From Candidatus Firestoneibacteriota bacterium (GTDB taxonomy: Bacteria; JACRDZ01), in assembly GCA_016212735.1 (NCBI GenBank), contig JACRDZ010000171.1, positions 1 to 11,781 on the forward strand: a DNA stretch of 11,781 nt, given 5' to 3'. The notes under the pieces were generated by a model. It saw only the letters and a program-made list of their open reading frames with translations. It was not told the origin of the DNA and did not search any database. The translations under genes were made by a program, and so were the position numbers. Shown in pieces: positions 1 to 6,503 of this stretch. Each line of letters starts with the position of its first letter. The stretch's first letter is position 1.

Positions 1-2
1 CA

Positions 3-290
3 GGTGAAATAGAAAATAGTAAAGTCCCATCATGGCTATTAATTGCTGATGTTGAAGGTCTGTCTGTATTAACAGCATGGGCTGCTGGAAAATTTACTCC
101 GGAAAAAATATCTAAATTTGTAAAAGAAAGCGGAATCGAAAGTATGGTTAATCACAGGAATTTAATTATTCCGGGTTATGTAGCAGTATTAACAGGCGGA
201 ATTGAAGCAAAATTACCTGATTGGAAAATACAGGTTGGGCCAAGAGAAGCTAATGGAATAGTTAATTTTCTTAAAAATTATGCTGCATAA
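3..290 (+). CDS. acsC: Corrinoid iron-sulfur protein large (gamma) subunit, C-terminal part (5' end outside window)
   Basis: An open frame enters from the left edge and ends at TAA 288-290, giving 95 codons of a protein C-terminus. The segment PSWLLIADVEGLSVLTAWAA, followed by an HRNLIIPGYVAVLTG stretch and the closing VGPREANGI motif, is characteristic of the C-terminal corrinoid-binding region of CFeSP large subunits (AcsC/CdhE). The complete protein, with a small subunit, carries the methyl-cobamide that methylates the Ni site of acetyl-CoA synthase. The N-terminal 4Fe-4S domain lies outside the window. It is the first gene seen of an acsC-acsB-acsA run on the same strand, with a 158-base gap to acsB that holds a repeated hairpin element. 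Family recognition is by motif memory; an archaeal-type CdhE label would describe the same protein. Confidence 0.9.
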   Translation, partial: GEIENSKVPSWLLIADVEGLSVLTAWAAGKFTPEKISKFVKESGIESMVNHRNLIIPGYVAVLTGGIEAKLPDWKIQVGPREANGIVNFLKNYAA

Positions 291-299
291 ATAAATTAA

Positions 300-416
300 G
301 CCTGATAAGCTTGTACTCAACATCATTAATTGAGTATCAGGCAACTACAAAAAATTTAATGTAGTTGCTCGATTCATCGAGCTAAATTATGAATTTTGAA
401 ATTCCTAAACTTTAAA
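300..416. repeat. Three-hairpin intergenic repeat, copy 1 (long form)
   Basis: It begins 10 bases after the acsC stop. Stem 1 pairs GCCTGA (300-305) with TCAGGC (337-342) and carries an extra inner hairpin, TACTCAA (314-320) with TTGAGTA (330-336). Stem 2 pairs GCAACTACA (341-349) with TGTAGTTGC (360-368). Stem 3 pairs GCTCGAT (367-373) with ATCGAGC (376-382). A tail at 399-416 matches the second copy at 16 of 18 bases. Neighbouring stems share a GC dinucleotide. No T-run follows any stem, so it does not look like a normal terminator. It fills most of the acsC-acsB gap, for which I see no sigma-70 promoter. Its role is unknown; a REP/MITE-like repeat or an mRNA-processing element are both possible. 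Confidence 0.85.
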
Positions 417-448
417 TTAAATGTCTAAATTGAAGGAGGTAAATTGTT

Positions 449-2638
449 ATGTCAAAATATATTGCTACAGCAGTTATAAGGGGTGCACAAAATATTTTAA
501 AAGAAGCAGATGTTCTGCTAAAAAATGCGATAACTTCTAAGGGTGCGGATTTTAAATTTGAGTTCCCTGATACAGCTTTTGCACTTCCATTAATATTATG
601 TTTTACAGGTAAAAGAGTAGAAACCCTTTTACAGATGCAGGAAGCTTTAGATTATGCTAAATCGTTGACAATAAATTACTTGCCTGATAATAAAATATGG
701 ATGCCATATCTTGGAGAAGCTTTAGATGCAGGTGTGGCAACGATGTTTGCAGAAGAAATAATTATGGCTGTCAGGTATATAAACGGTAAAGAACCTTATA
801 AAGAACCTGATGGCTTTACATATAACGGGTTTATATCAGATACCATATTGCGTGATCTTGGTATCCAGCTGGTTGATGGGCGTATGCCGGGATTTGTTGT
901 TATTCTTGGTGCTGCTCCAACAAACAAGCAGGCTGTTGAATATGTTCGTGAACTTCAGCAGAAGAAAATATTAATATTCCTGGCAGGTGAAAGTAACGGG
1001 AATAGTGTTACAAAACAGCTTAGACAGGAAAATATTGAAATGGGATGGGAAACATATATTGTTCCTCTTGGTCCGGATACAATTTCCACTATTTATGCGC
1101 TGGATTGGGCAGCTCGATCAACATTGACTTTCGGAGGGATGAAAGGTGGAGATATAAGACGTATTTTAAAATATACACTTGACCGTGTTCATGCTTTTGC
1201 TATGGTTTTAGGTCCTCTGGATGATCTGAAATGGTCAACTGGAGCCGGTGCAATAAATTTCGGATTCCCTGCAATTTGTGATTCGGAAGTTCCAGAAATC
1301 AGACCTAATGGAGTTTGCAGATATGAAGAAGTAGTAAAACAGCTGGATCCTAAAAAAATGGTTGATACATGTATTGAGGTTCGCGGAGTAAAAATTGAAG
1401 TGTCACATGTACCTGTACCAGTACCTTATGGCCCGGCATTTGAAGGAGAACGAGTCCGTAAAGAAGATACTTTCCTGGAATTTGGCGGGAATAAATCTCT
1501 TGCATTTGAATATGTAATTGGCAAAAAGATGGATGAGGTTGATGATAATAAAATTATTATTGATGGCCCAAAAGTTGATGAAAAAGCAGGGCTTTATCCA
1601 TTAGGTATATATGTTGAAGTAGCAGGTAGAAAAATGCAAAAGGATTTTGAATCAATTCTTGAACGTAAAATCCATCATTTTATCAGTGAAGCGCATGGGA
1701 TTTTTCACATGGGACAGCGTGATATGAACTGGATACGTGTAAGCAAGGAATCTTACGATTCAGGATTCAGACTGGAACATATTGGTAAAATAATACATGC
1801 ACGCTTGCATTCAGAATTCCCTGCAATAGTAGATAAAGTGCAGGTAACGCTTATTACAGATGAAAATAAAGTGAAATTAAAGCTTGAAGAAGCAAAGAAA
1901 GTTTATAAAGAAAGAGATGAACGTGTTGCAGGATTAACAGATGAATCTGTTGATACTTTTTATTCCTGTACACTATGTCAGTCATATGCTCCTAACCATG
2001 TATGTATGATTACTCCTGAAAGATTGGGATTATGCGGAGCGTATAACTGGTTAGATGGTAAAGCAGCATATGAAATTGATCCGCTTGGACCAAATCAGCC
2101 AGTTAAAAAAGGTGAAACAATTGAAGAAAAACTTGGTCAATGGGATGGTATAAATAAATTCATTTATGGAAAATCCAATCAAGCTATTGAAAAGTTTAAT
2201 GCTTATTCAATGATAATAGATCCAATGACCTCATGCGGATGTTTTGAATGTATAGTTGGACTTATTCCTGAAGCAAATGGAGTTATGATTGTTAATCGCG
2301 GTTATACTGAAATGACTCCTGTTGGAATGAAATTTTCAACTCTGGCAGGATCTGTTGGAGGTGGACTGCAGACACCAGGATTTATTGGAGTTGGCCGTAT
2401 ATACATTACAAGCAAAAAGTTTATATCTGCAGATGGGGGATTAAAAAGAGTAGTATGGATGCCAAAAGAACTCAAAGAAAGTCTGCGTGAAAAACTGGAA
2501 AAAAGAGCAAAAGAAGAAGGCCTCCCTGATTTACTGGATAAAATTGCGGATGAAACCATAGCAACTGATACAGAAAAATTATTGGAATTTTTACAAAAAG
2601 TAAATCATCCAGCACTTTCTATGCCATCGATGATATAA
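449..2638 (+). CDS. acsB: Acetyl-CoA synthase (CODH/ACS alpha subunit)
   Basis: This enzyme joins CO (from CODH), a methyl group (from the corrinoid protein) and CoA into acetyl-CoA, in the cytoplasm, as part of the CODH/ACS complex. The 729-residue length equals that of the Moorella enzyme. The A-cluster ligands are all present: C507, C510, C519 and C529 in the CTLC...HVC...GLC segment, and C596 and C598 in SCGC. Each is offset by exactly one from Moorella C506/509/518/528/595/597. The N-terminal region (about 1-310), which contacts CODH and is lacking in archaeal CdhC, is present, so this is the bacterial form. An AAGGAGG site at 433-439, nine bases upstream, supports ATG 449. acsA follows 36 bases downstream, so the two are probably co-transcribed. 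No defect is visible. Confidence 0.97.
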   Translation: MSKYIATAVIRGAQNILKEADVLLKNAITSKGADFKFEFPDTAFALPLILCFTGKRVETLLQMQEALDYAKSLTINYLPDNKIWMPYLGEALDAGVATMFAEEIIMAVRYINGKEPYKEPDGFTYNGFISDTILRDLGIQLVDGRMPGFVVILGAAPTNKQAVEYVRELQQKKILIFLAGESNGNSVTKQLRQENIEMGWETYIVPLGPDTISTIYALDWAARSTLTFGGMKGGDIRRILKYTLDRVHAFAMVLGPLDDLKWSTGAGAINFGFPAICDSEVPEIRPNGVCRYEEVVKQLDPKKMVDTCIEVRGVKIEVSHVPVPVPYGPAFEGERVRKEDTFLEFGGNKSLAFEYVIGKKMDEVDDNKIIIDGPKVDEKAGLYPLGIYVEVAGRKMQKDFESILERKIHHFISEAHGIFHMGQRDMNWIRVSKESYDSGFRLEHIGKIIHARLHSEFPAIVDKVQVTLITDENKVKLKLEEAKKVYKERDERVAGLTDESVDTFYSCTLCQSYAPNHVCMITPERLGLCGAYNWLDGKAAYEIDPLGPNQPVKKGETIEEKLGQWDGINKFIYGKSNQAIEKFNAYSMIIDPMTSCGCFECIVGLIPEANGVMIVNRGYTEMTPVGMKFSTLAGSVGGGLQTPGFIGVGRIYITSKKFISADGGLKRVVWMPKELKESLREKLEKRAKEEGLPDLLDKIADETIATDTEKLLEFLQKVNHPALSMPSMI

Positions 2639-2674
2639 ATTTTAAAATTTTAAATAAGATAAGGAGTTCAACCT

Positions 2675-4567
2675 ATGAGTAAAGATGAAAGAAAGTCAGA
2701 TCAAAAAGCTTATGATTCTGCATCAATATCTATGATAGATAAAGCCTGCAAAGATAAGGTTAATCTTTCCTGGGATCGTTATGCAAGCATACAACCGCAG
2801 TGCGTATTTGGCGTGAAAGGAGTTTGCTGCCGTTTTTGTAACATGGGGCCATGCAGATTAAATCCAAAAACAGGTGTGAATAATGGGGTGTGCGGTGCAG
2901 ATGCTGATCTTATTACAGCAAGAACTCTAACAAGAAGCGTTGCAGCAGGTACTGCAGCTCATTCAAATCACGGATTGGAAATGGCATATACTTTACTTGA
3001 TGTTGCAGAAGGGAAAACCACCAGTTATAAAATAACAGATGAAATAAAATTAAGAGCAGTAGCAAAAGATATGGAAATACCTGTAGATGGAAGAACAAAA
3101 GAGGAAATTGCTCGTGATGTTGCTCTGGCAGCAATTTCTGACTTTGAGAAAAGCCGTACAAAACCTCATTTTTTAAAACGTATTCCTGAGAAAAGAATAA
3201 AGATATGGGAAAAACTTGGTATTGTTCCAAGAGGCGTTAATGAAGAAATTATTGAAGCTTTGCATCGTACTAATATGGGAATGGGCTCAGATTATAAAGA
3301 AATAACATTGGCTGGATTTAGAGTTGCTCTTGCTAATGGATGGGCTGGATGTATGCTGGCAACAGAAATAACTGATATTTTATTCGGTACACCTAAACCT
3401 CTGCGCTCGCAGGTTAACCTTGGAGTTTTAAAAGAAGATATGGTGAACGTATTAATACATGGGCATGAGCCTCTCCTTTCAATGGTAATTGTAGATGCTG
3501 CTTTAGATAAAGAGATAAAAAAATTAGCAGAACAGGCTGGAGCAAAAGGAGTTAATATTGCCGGTATCTGCTGCACTGCAAATGAAGTATTGATGCGCCG
3601 CGGAGTTCCTGTTGCAGGTAATTTTCTACAGCAGGAATTAGCTATAGTCACTGGTGCAGTTGAAGCAATGGTAGTTGATGTGCAATGTATAATGCCTTCT
3701 CTGCCTGAAGTTGCAAAATGTTTTCATACTAAAATCATATCAACTTCAACTAAAGCAGTAGTAAAAGGTGCAGTACAGATACTATTTGATGAAGAACATG
3801 CATATGATCGTGCAAAAGATATTTTAAAAGAAGCAATTAACAATTTTAAAAATCGTGATAAATCAAAAGTTAATATTCCTGATAAAAAAATGGATCTTGT
3901 AGCTGGTTTCAGTCATGAAACTATAAACTACATGCAGGGAGGAACATTTAAAGGTTCATATTATCCTCTTGTGGAAAATATAAAAAATGGAAGAATTAGA
4001 GGTGTTGTTGGAATTGTTGGCTGTAATAATCCGCGATTTACAGCAGATGCTCCTACAGTTGAACTTATCAAAATATTGATTAAGAATAATATTTTAGTTG
4101 TTCAGACAGGCTGTGCTGCTATTGCAGCAGCTAAAGAAGGTTTAATGGTACCTGAAGCAAAAGACCTTGCAGGCGATGGATTGAGAGAAGTATGTGAAGC
4201 AGTTGGATGTCCGCCTGTATTACACTGCGGTTCATGTGTTGACAACAGCCGAATACTCATTGCATGTACCGAAATGATAAAACACGGATTAGCTGAAGAT
4301 TATGGAGATCTTCCTGTTGCAGGAGTTGCAATAGAATGGATGAGCGAAAAAGCTCTGTCAATAGGAAACTATTTTGTTGCTCAGGGAGCCATGGTATTAA
4401 TTGGTGTACAGCATCAGGTTACAGGCAGTGAAAATATGACAAATCTTTTGTATAATGAGATTGAAGGTATGACAGGAGGGAAATTTGTATTTGAACCTGA
4501 TCCTCATAAAGCTGCAGAAATAATTATTGAACATATCAATAAAAAAAGAAAAGTTCTGGGAATATAG
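2675..4567 (+). CDS. acsA: Ni-dependent carbon monoxide dehydrogenase catalytic subunit (CooS/AcsA family)
   Basis: It interconverts CO2 and CO and supplies CO to acetyl-CoA synthase. It has 630 residues, close to CooS enzymes (about 630-640) and shorter than Moorella AcsA (674). The N-terminal cysteines fit the D-cluster (C43, C51) and B-cluster (C52, C55, C60, C73). The C-cluster ligands can be assigned by spacing to other CODHs as H262 (HGH), C300 (second Cys of GICCT), C338, C450 (GCNN), C480 (TGCA) and C521 (GSCVDN). All are present, so the enzyme is predicted active. AAGGAG at 2661-2666, eight bases upstream, supports ATG 2675. The position right after acsB points to a biosynthetic CODH/ACS role rather than a free-standing CO-oxidising CODH. 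No nickel-insertion gene (cooC/acsF) lies in the window. An inverted repeat follows the stop codon. Confidence 0.96.
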   Translation: MSKDERKSDQKAYDSASISMIDKACKDKVNLSWDRYASIQPQCVFGVKGVCCRFCNMGPCRLNPKTGVNNGVCGADADLITARTLTRSVAAGTAAHSNHGLEMAYTLLDVAEGKTTSYKITDEIKLRAVAKDMEIPVDGRTKEEIARDVALAAISDFEKSRTKPHFLKRIPEKRIKIWEKLGIVPRGVNEEIIEALHRTNMGMGSDYKEITLAGFRVALANGWAGCMLATEITDILFGTPKPLRSQVNLGVLKEDMVNVLIHGHEPLLSMVIVDAALDKEIKKLAEQAGAKGVNIAGICCTANEVLMRRGVPVAGNFLQQELAIVTGAVEAMVVDVQCIMPSLPEVAKCFHTKIISTSTKAVVKGAVQILFDEEHAYDRAKDILKEAINNFKNRDKSKVNIPDKKMDLVAGFSHETINYMQGGTFKGSYYPLVENIKNGRIRGVVGIVGCNNPRFTADAPTVELIKILIKNNILVVQTGCAAIAAAKEGLMVPEAKDLAGDGLREVCEAVGCPPVLHCGSCVDNSRILIACTEMIKHGLAEDYGDLPVAGVAIEWMSEKALSIGNYFVAQGAMVLIGVQHQVTGSENMTNLLYNEIEGMTGGKFVFEPDPHKAAEIIIEHINKKRKVLGI

Positions 4568-4600
4568 GGAAAGAAAAATGAACAGATTTAGGTTAAAAAG

Positions 4601-4642
4601 GTAAATGGGTAAATGAGATTAAACACTCATTCACCCATCTAC
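4601..4642. terminator. Bidirectional hairpin between convergent acsA and the Roadblock gene
   Basis: A 17-base arm (4601-4617) faces a near-perfect partner (4626-4642) around an 8-base loop. Read on the + strand the stem has two A-C mismatches. Read on the - strand the same positions become G-U wobbles, so the stem is continuous, and it is followed by TTTTT (complement of 4595-4599). It is therefore better formed for the minus-strand Roadblock transcript, but it could also end the acs transcript, where CTACTTTATCATTT follows. Confidence 0.7.
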
Positions 4643-4650
4643 TTTATCAT

Positions 4651-5025
4651 TTAATGAGGGCTTAGAACTTTGGCAATTTCTTCTGCTGCACGTTTTATTT
4701 CCAGGAATATAAGTCCTAGTTTTGCTTCTTTGCGTGCAAGTACTGTTAAAACACCTTCAGCTCCAGCTTGAATTATAAAAGTAAAACCTTTTTCTCCGCG
4801 AATAAACAACTGTTCAAGTGATCCTTTTTTTAGTTCTTCTGAGACTTTTTCTCCAAGGCTTTGCATTGCTGCAGCCATTGCTGCTACTCTATCTTCATCA
4901 ATATCTGACGGTAAAATAGAAGCAAGTGTTAAGCCATCCATGCTAACAACAGCTGCTGCTTCAATTTCAGGGACATTTACTTCTAAACGTTTTAAAATTG
5001 TTTCTAAATCTTCTTTATCGCTCAT
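4651..5025 (-). CDS. Roadblock/LC7-domain protein
   Basis: The 124-residue protein is a single Roadblock/LC7 domain. It shows the central VVSMDGLTLAS strand-turn segment, a helix rich in Ala and Met (DRVAAMAAAMQSLGEKV), a second sheet region (QLFIRGEKGFTFIIQAG...VLTVLAR) and a closing helix. Family members are cytoplasmic dimers that typically act as regulators of small Ras-like GTPases (the MglB/MglA pair is the known bacterial case) or as scaffolds. No GTPase gene lies in the window, so the partner is unknown. AAGGAGG (complement, about 5034-5040) supports this start. It lies 76 bases downstream of the cysteine-rich gene on the same strand, so the two probably form one unit. Domain assignment is from the characteristic sequence pattern; the function is inferred only at family level. 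Confidence 0.85.
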   Translation of the reverse strand: MSDKEDLETILKRLEVNVPEIEAAAVVSMDGLTLASILPSDIDEDRVAAMAAAMQSLGEKVSEELKKGSLEQLFIRGEKGFTFIIQAGAEGVLTVLARKEAKLGLIFLEIKRAAEEIAKVLSPH

Positions 5026-5101
5026 ATCAAATCCCTCCTTTTATAATCTTATAACTTTATCTTGTATCAAAATACTCAAGCTCCGTGGTTTCTATATCTT
5101 T

Positions 5102-5569
5102 CTATAATAATTCAACTTCAATTTCACAAAGGTCTGTACCTGGTTTATGGCTTTTTTTTATTGAACGATGTTTTCTTCCAATAAGTGCGCATAAAGCACC
5201 AACAGTACCGATAGAAAGGATACAAATCGGGCATCCATCGCAGGAACCATGTTTTTCTGCCTGTAAAGAAATACTCAGGTAGCTGCATCCGTATATATGA
5301 AAATGAAGGTTATTTTCTGTTGCATGTTCAACAATACCTTTTTGAATTAACTTATGTTCTTCTTCAGCATGTTCAAGTTGTTTTATGGCTTCATCCAGAT
5401 TTGAAGTATTGATATCACCGGTTATTTCTTTTTTTACATCTTCAATATCCTCAAACATCGTATTTATAGTGTGACGCAGTATTATGTCTGGCCGCATACC
5501 CATATCTTTTATTGCAGCAAGAACATGATAGAGAATTTCATTACGTGAAGCTCTTTCTTTATCATCCAT
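5102..5569 (-). CDS. Cysteine-rich protein with V4R-like C-terminal region; function unknown
   Basis: I do not recognise this 155-residue protein as a named family. Residues 1-80 look mostly helical and charged, with a probable coiled-coil stretch around 57-80. The C-terminal half carries six cysteines (C95, C110, C113, C116, C127, C148). The pattern is Cys, then a Gly-rich helix, then GALCALIGR, then a closing GTDLCEIEV strand. This resembles the ending of V4R (4-vinyl reductase-like, small-molecule-binding) domains and the Cys-containing C-termini of some ArsR/SufR-type regulators. The CDGCPIC cluster suggests bound metal or an Fe-S cluster. No clear helix-turn-helix is visible. It is the promoter-proximal gene of the minus-strand pair, with a TTGACA/TATACT promoter upstream and AGGATC ahead of ATG 5569. 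A redox- or ligand-sensing role with the Roadblock protein is speculation. Confidence 0.75.
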   Translation of the reverse strand: MDDKERASRNEILYHVLAAIKDMGMRPDIILRHTINTMFEDIEDVKKEITGDINTSNLDEAIKQLEHAEEEHKLIQKGIVEHATENNLHFHIYGCSYLSISLQAEKHGSCDGCPICILSIGTVGALCALIGRKHRSIKKSHKPGTDLCEIEVELL

Positions 5570-5630
5570 AGGAATGATCCTTTTATTTACAAATGATTTA
5601 ATATTAAATATATTATTTAATCGGATATTT

Positions 5631-5659
5631 AGTATAATAAGATAAATATATTATGTCAA
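5631..5659 (-). promoter_or_regulatory. Sigma-70 promoter for the cysteine-rich/Roadblock unit
   Basis: On the minus strand, TTGACA (complement of 5654-5659) and TATACT (complement of 5631-5636) are separated by exactly 17 bases (5637-5653). Transcription would start near 5624, leaving a leader of about 55 bases before ATG 5569. It is a near-consensus promoter, divergent from the one at 5697-5725. Confidence 0.8.
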
Positions 5660-5696
5660 GTTATTATTTTTATGGGGATAATTCTAAAAAATAGTA

Positions 5697-5725
5697 TTGA
5701 CATTATATATATTATATACTATATT
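5697..5725 (+). promoter_or_regulatory. Sigma-70 promoter for the riboswitch-Trk operon
   Basis: TTGACA (5697-5702), a 17-base spacer and TATATT (5720-5725) place the start site near 5732, about 73 bases before the riboswitch aptamer. A second perfect TATAAT at 5760-5765 lacks a convincing -35 box and could be an alternative start nearer the aptamer. Confidence 0.75.
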
Positions 5726-5804
5726 TCTAAAATGCTGAATATCCTTTAAACTTAGTTTTTATAATATAAATCTTAAGCATTTTTAATAGTAAGATATATT
5801 AAGT

Positions 5805-5961
5805 TTAAATGATATCGGGGGAACCAAACTGTATCTTAGGGTCTTAATAGACCCTTATGGGGCGAATTTTTAAAGTATAATAGAATAAAATATGGTGTTG
5901 TACTTTAAAAGTAGGGTTACTCTAACCCGAGTCCGACAGCTAACCTCGAAAGCTCATATAA
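5805..5961 (+). ncRNA. c-di-AMP riboswitch aptamer (ydaO/yuaA class)
   Basis: The conserved segments of the class occur in order. They are CGGGGGAACC (5816-5825), GGGGCGAAT (5859-5867), the GGGTTA/TAACCC hairpin (5914-5928), and then CCGAGTCCGACAGCTAACC followed by TCGAAAGC (about 5927-5953). Supporting stems are AGGGTCT/AGACCCT (5838-5844 with 5849-5855), a variable stem TTTAAAGTA/TACTTTAAA (5869-5877 with 5901-5909), and an outer P1 helix, TTAAATGA/TCATATAA (5805-5812 with 5954-5961, one mismatch). In this class c-di-AMP binding usually switches expression off. The downstream Trk potassium-uptake genes are a well-known target, since c-di-AMP signals ample potassium. The intrinsic terminator that follows fits an OFF switch. 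Confidence 0.95.
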
Positions 5962-5972
5962 AGAGAATACAG

Positions 5973-6038
5973 CCAGAGATGTGTTCTATCTAAAAATCTT
6001 TAAACAATTTTTAGAAGTATTCTCTGGTTTTTCTTTTT
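5973..6038 (+). terminator. Rho-independent terminator of the riboswitch expression platform
   Basis: CCAGAGA (5973-5979) pairs with TCTCTGG (6021-6027). An inner helix CTAAAAAT/ATTTTTAG (5990-5997 with 6007-6014) extends the structure. A T-rich run (6028-6038, one C) follows at once. A competing partner exists: AGAGAATAC (5962-5970), directly after P1, can pair with GTATTCTCT (6017-6025), or its inner part with GTGTTCT (5981-5987). Which of these acts as the antiterminator cannot be settled by eye. Confidence 0.85.
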
Positions 6039-6073
6039 AATTACCAATTTCCAATATGGGAGATAACATAAAA

Positions 6074-6493
6074 ATGAATATTTTTATAGTTGGCAGCGGA
6101 AGAGTTGGATCAGATCTTGCTAAAATGCTTTCTATTAGCGGACATAATGTTGTTTTAATAGATATAAATCCAGATGCATTTAAAAAACTGGGCTCATCAT
6201 TTAATGGATTAACAATTACAGGGTCAGGAACAGATGAAATTTTATTACGTGATATTAAAGCAGATAAAGCAGATATTTTTGTTGCAATTACAGATAAAGA
6301 TAATATAAATATTATGTCTGCTCAGATAGCAAAATTTATATTCAAAATACCAAAGGTTATTGTTAAACTTACAGATACTGAAAGAGAAATAATTTTACGC
6401 AAACAGGATATTGATATTGTAAGCGGTACACGTTTAATATCAGCATTTATCTGGAATGAGATATCTATTAAACCTTATAAAACAGACAAATAG
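6074..6493 (+). CDS. Short TrkA-like NAD-binding protein, RCK_N domain only
   Basis: This 139-residue cytoplasmic protein has a Rossmann-type RCK_N domain. It shows the nucleotide-binding loop GSGRVG (residues 7-12), the acidic residue D30 at the end of the second strand, and the TGSGTDEILLRDI, ADKADIFVAITDKDN and VIVKLTD segments typical of TrkA/KtrA. It stops soon after the domain, with no RCK_C (TrkA_C) ligand-binding domain. I chose ATG 6074 because GGGAG (6058-6062) lies 11 bases upstream. An in-frame ATG at 6056 would add six residues but would overlap that site and has no ribosome site of its own. It is the first gene after the c-di-AMP riboswitch and is followed by a full-length TrkA. 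It probably contributes half of a heteromeric regulatory ring on TrkH; whether it binds NAD(H) or ATP is untested. Confidence 0.9.
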   Translation: MNIFIVGSGRVGSDLAKMLSISGHNVVLIDINPDAFKKLGSSFNGLTITGSGTDEILLRDIKADKADIFVAITDKDNINIMSAQIAKFIFKIPKVIVKLTDTEREIILRKQDIDIVSGTRLISAFIWNEISIKPYKTDK

Positions 6494-6503
6494 GAGAGAC
6501 AAT

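Noticed and set aside
396..424. TTGAAA as a possible -35 box for an acsB promoter
   Set aside because: No acceptable -10 box lies at 16-18 bases, and the second repeat copy has TTTCAA at the same place, so this is part of the repeat tail.
2302..2559. Open frame on the minus strand inside acsB
   Set aside because: It lies wholly within a well-supported gene, the product has no recognisable domain, and there is no ribosome site.
2913..3651. Two open frames on the minus strand inside acsA (2913-3230 and 3292-3651)
   Set aside because: They are antisense shadows of the CODH gene, low in complexity, and with no promoter or ribosome site.
5085..5282. 65-residue plus-strand open frame over the end of the cysteine-rich gene
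   Set aside because: It is antisense to a better-supported gene and has no family features or ribosome site.
5760..5765. Second TATAAT box between the trk promoter and the riboswitch
   Set aside because: Its sequence is perfect but no -35 box sits at a proper distance. I kept it only as a possible secondary start.
6456..6503. Longer N-terminus for trkA starting at 6456
   Set aside because: It would overlap the preceding gene and place 16 non-conserved residues before the Rossmann strand. The ribosome site and motif position favour ATG 6504.
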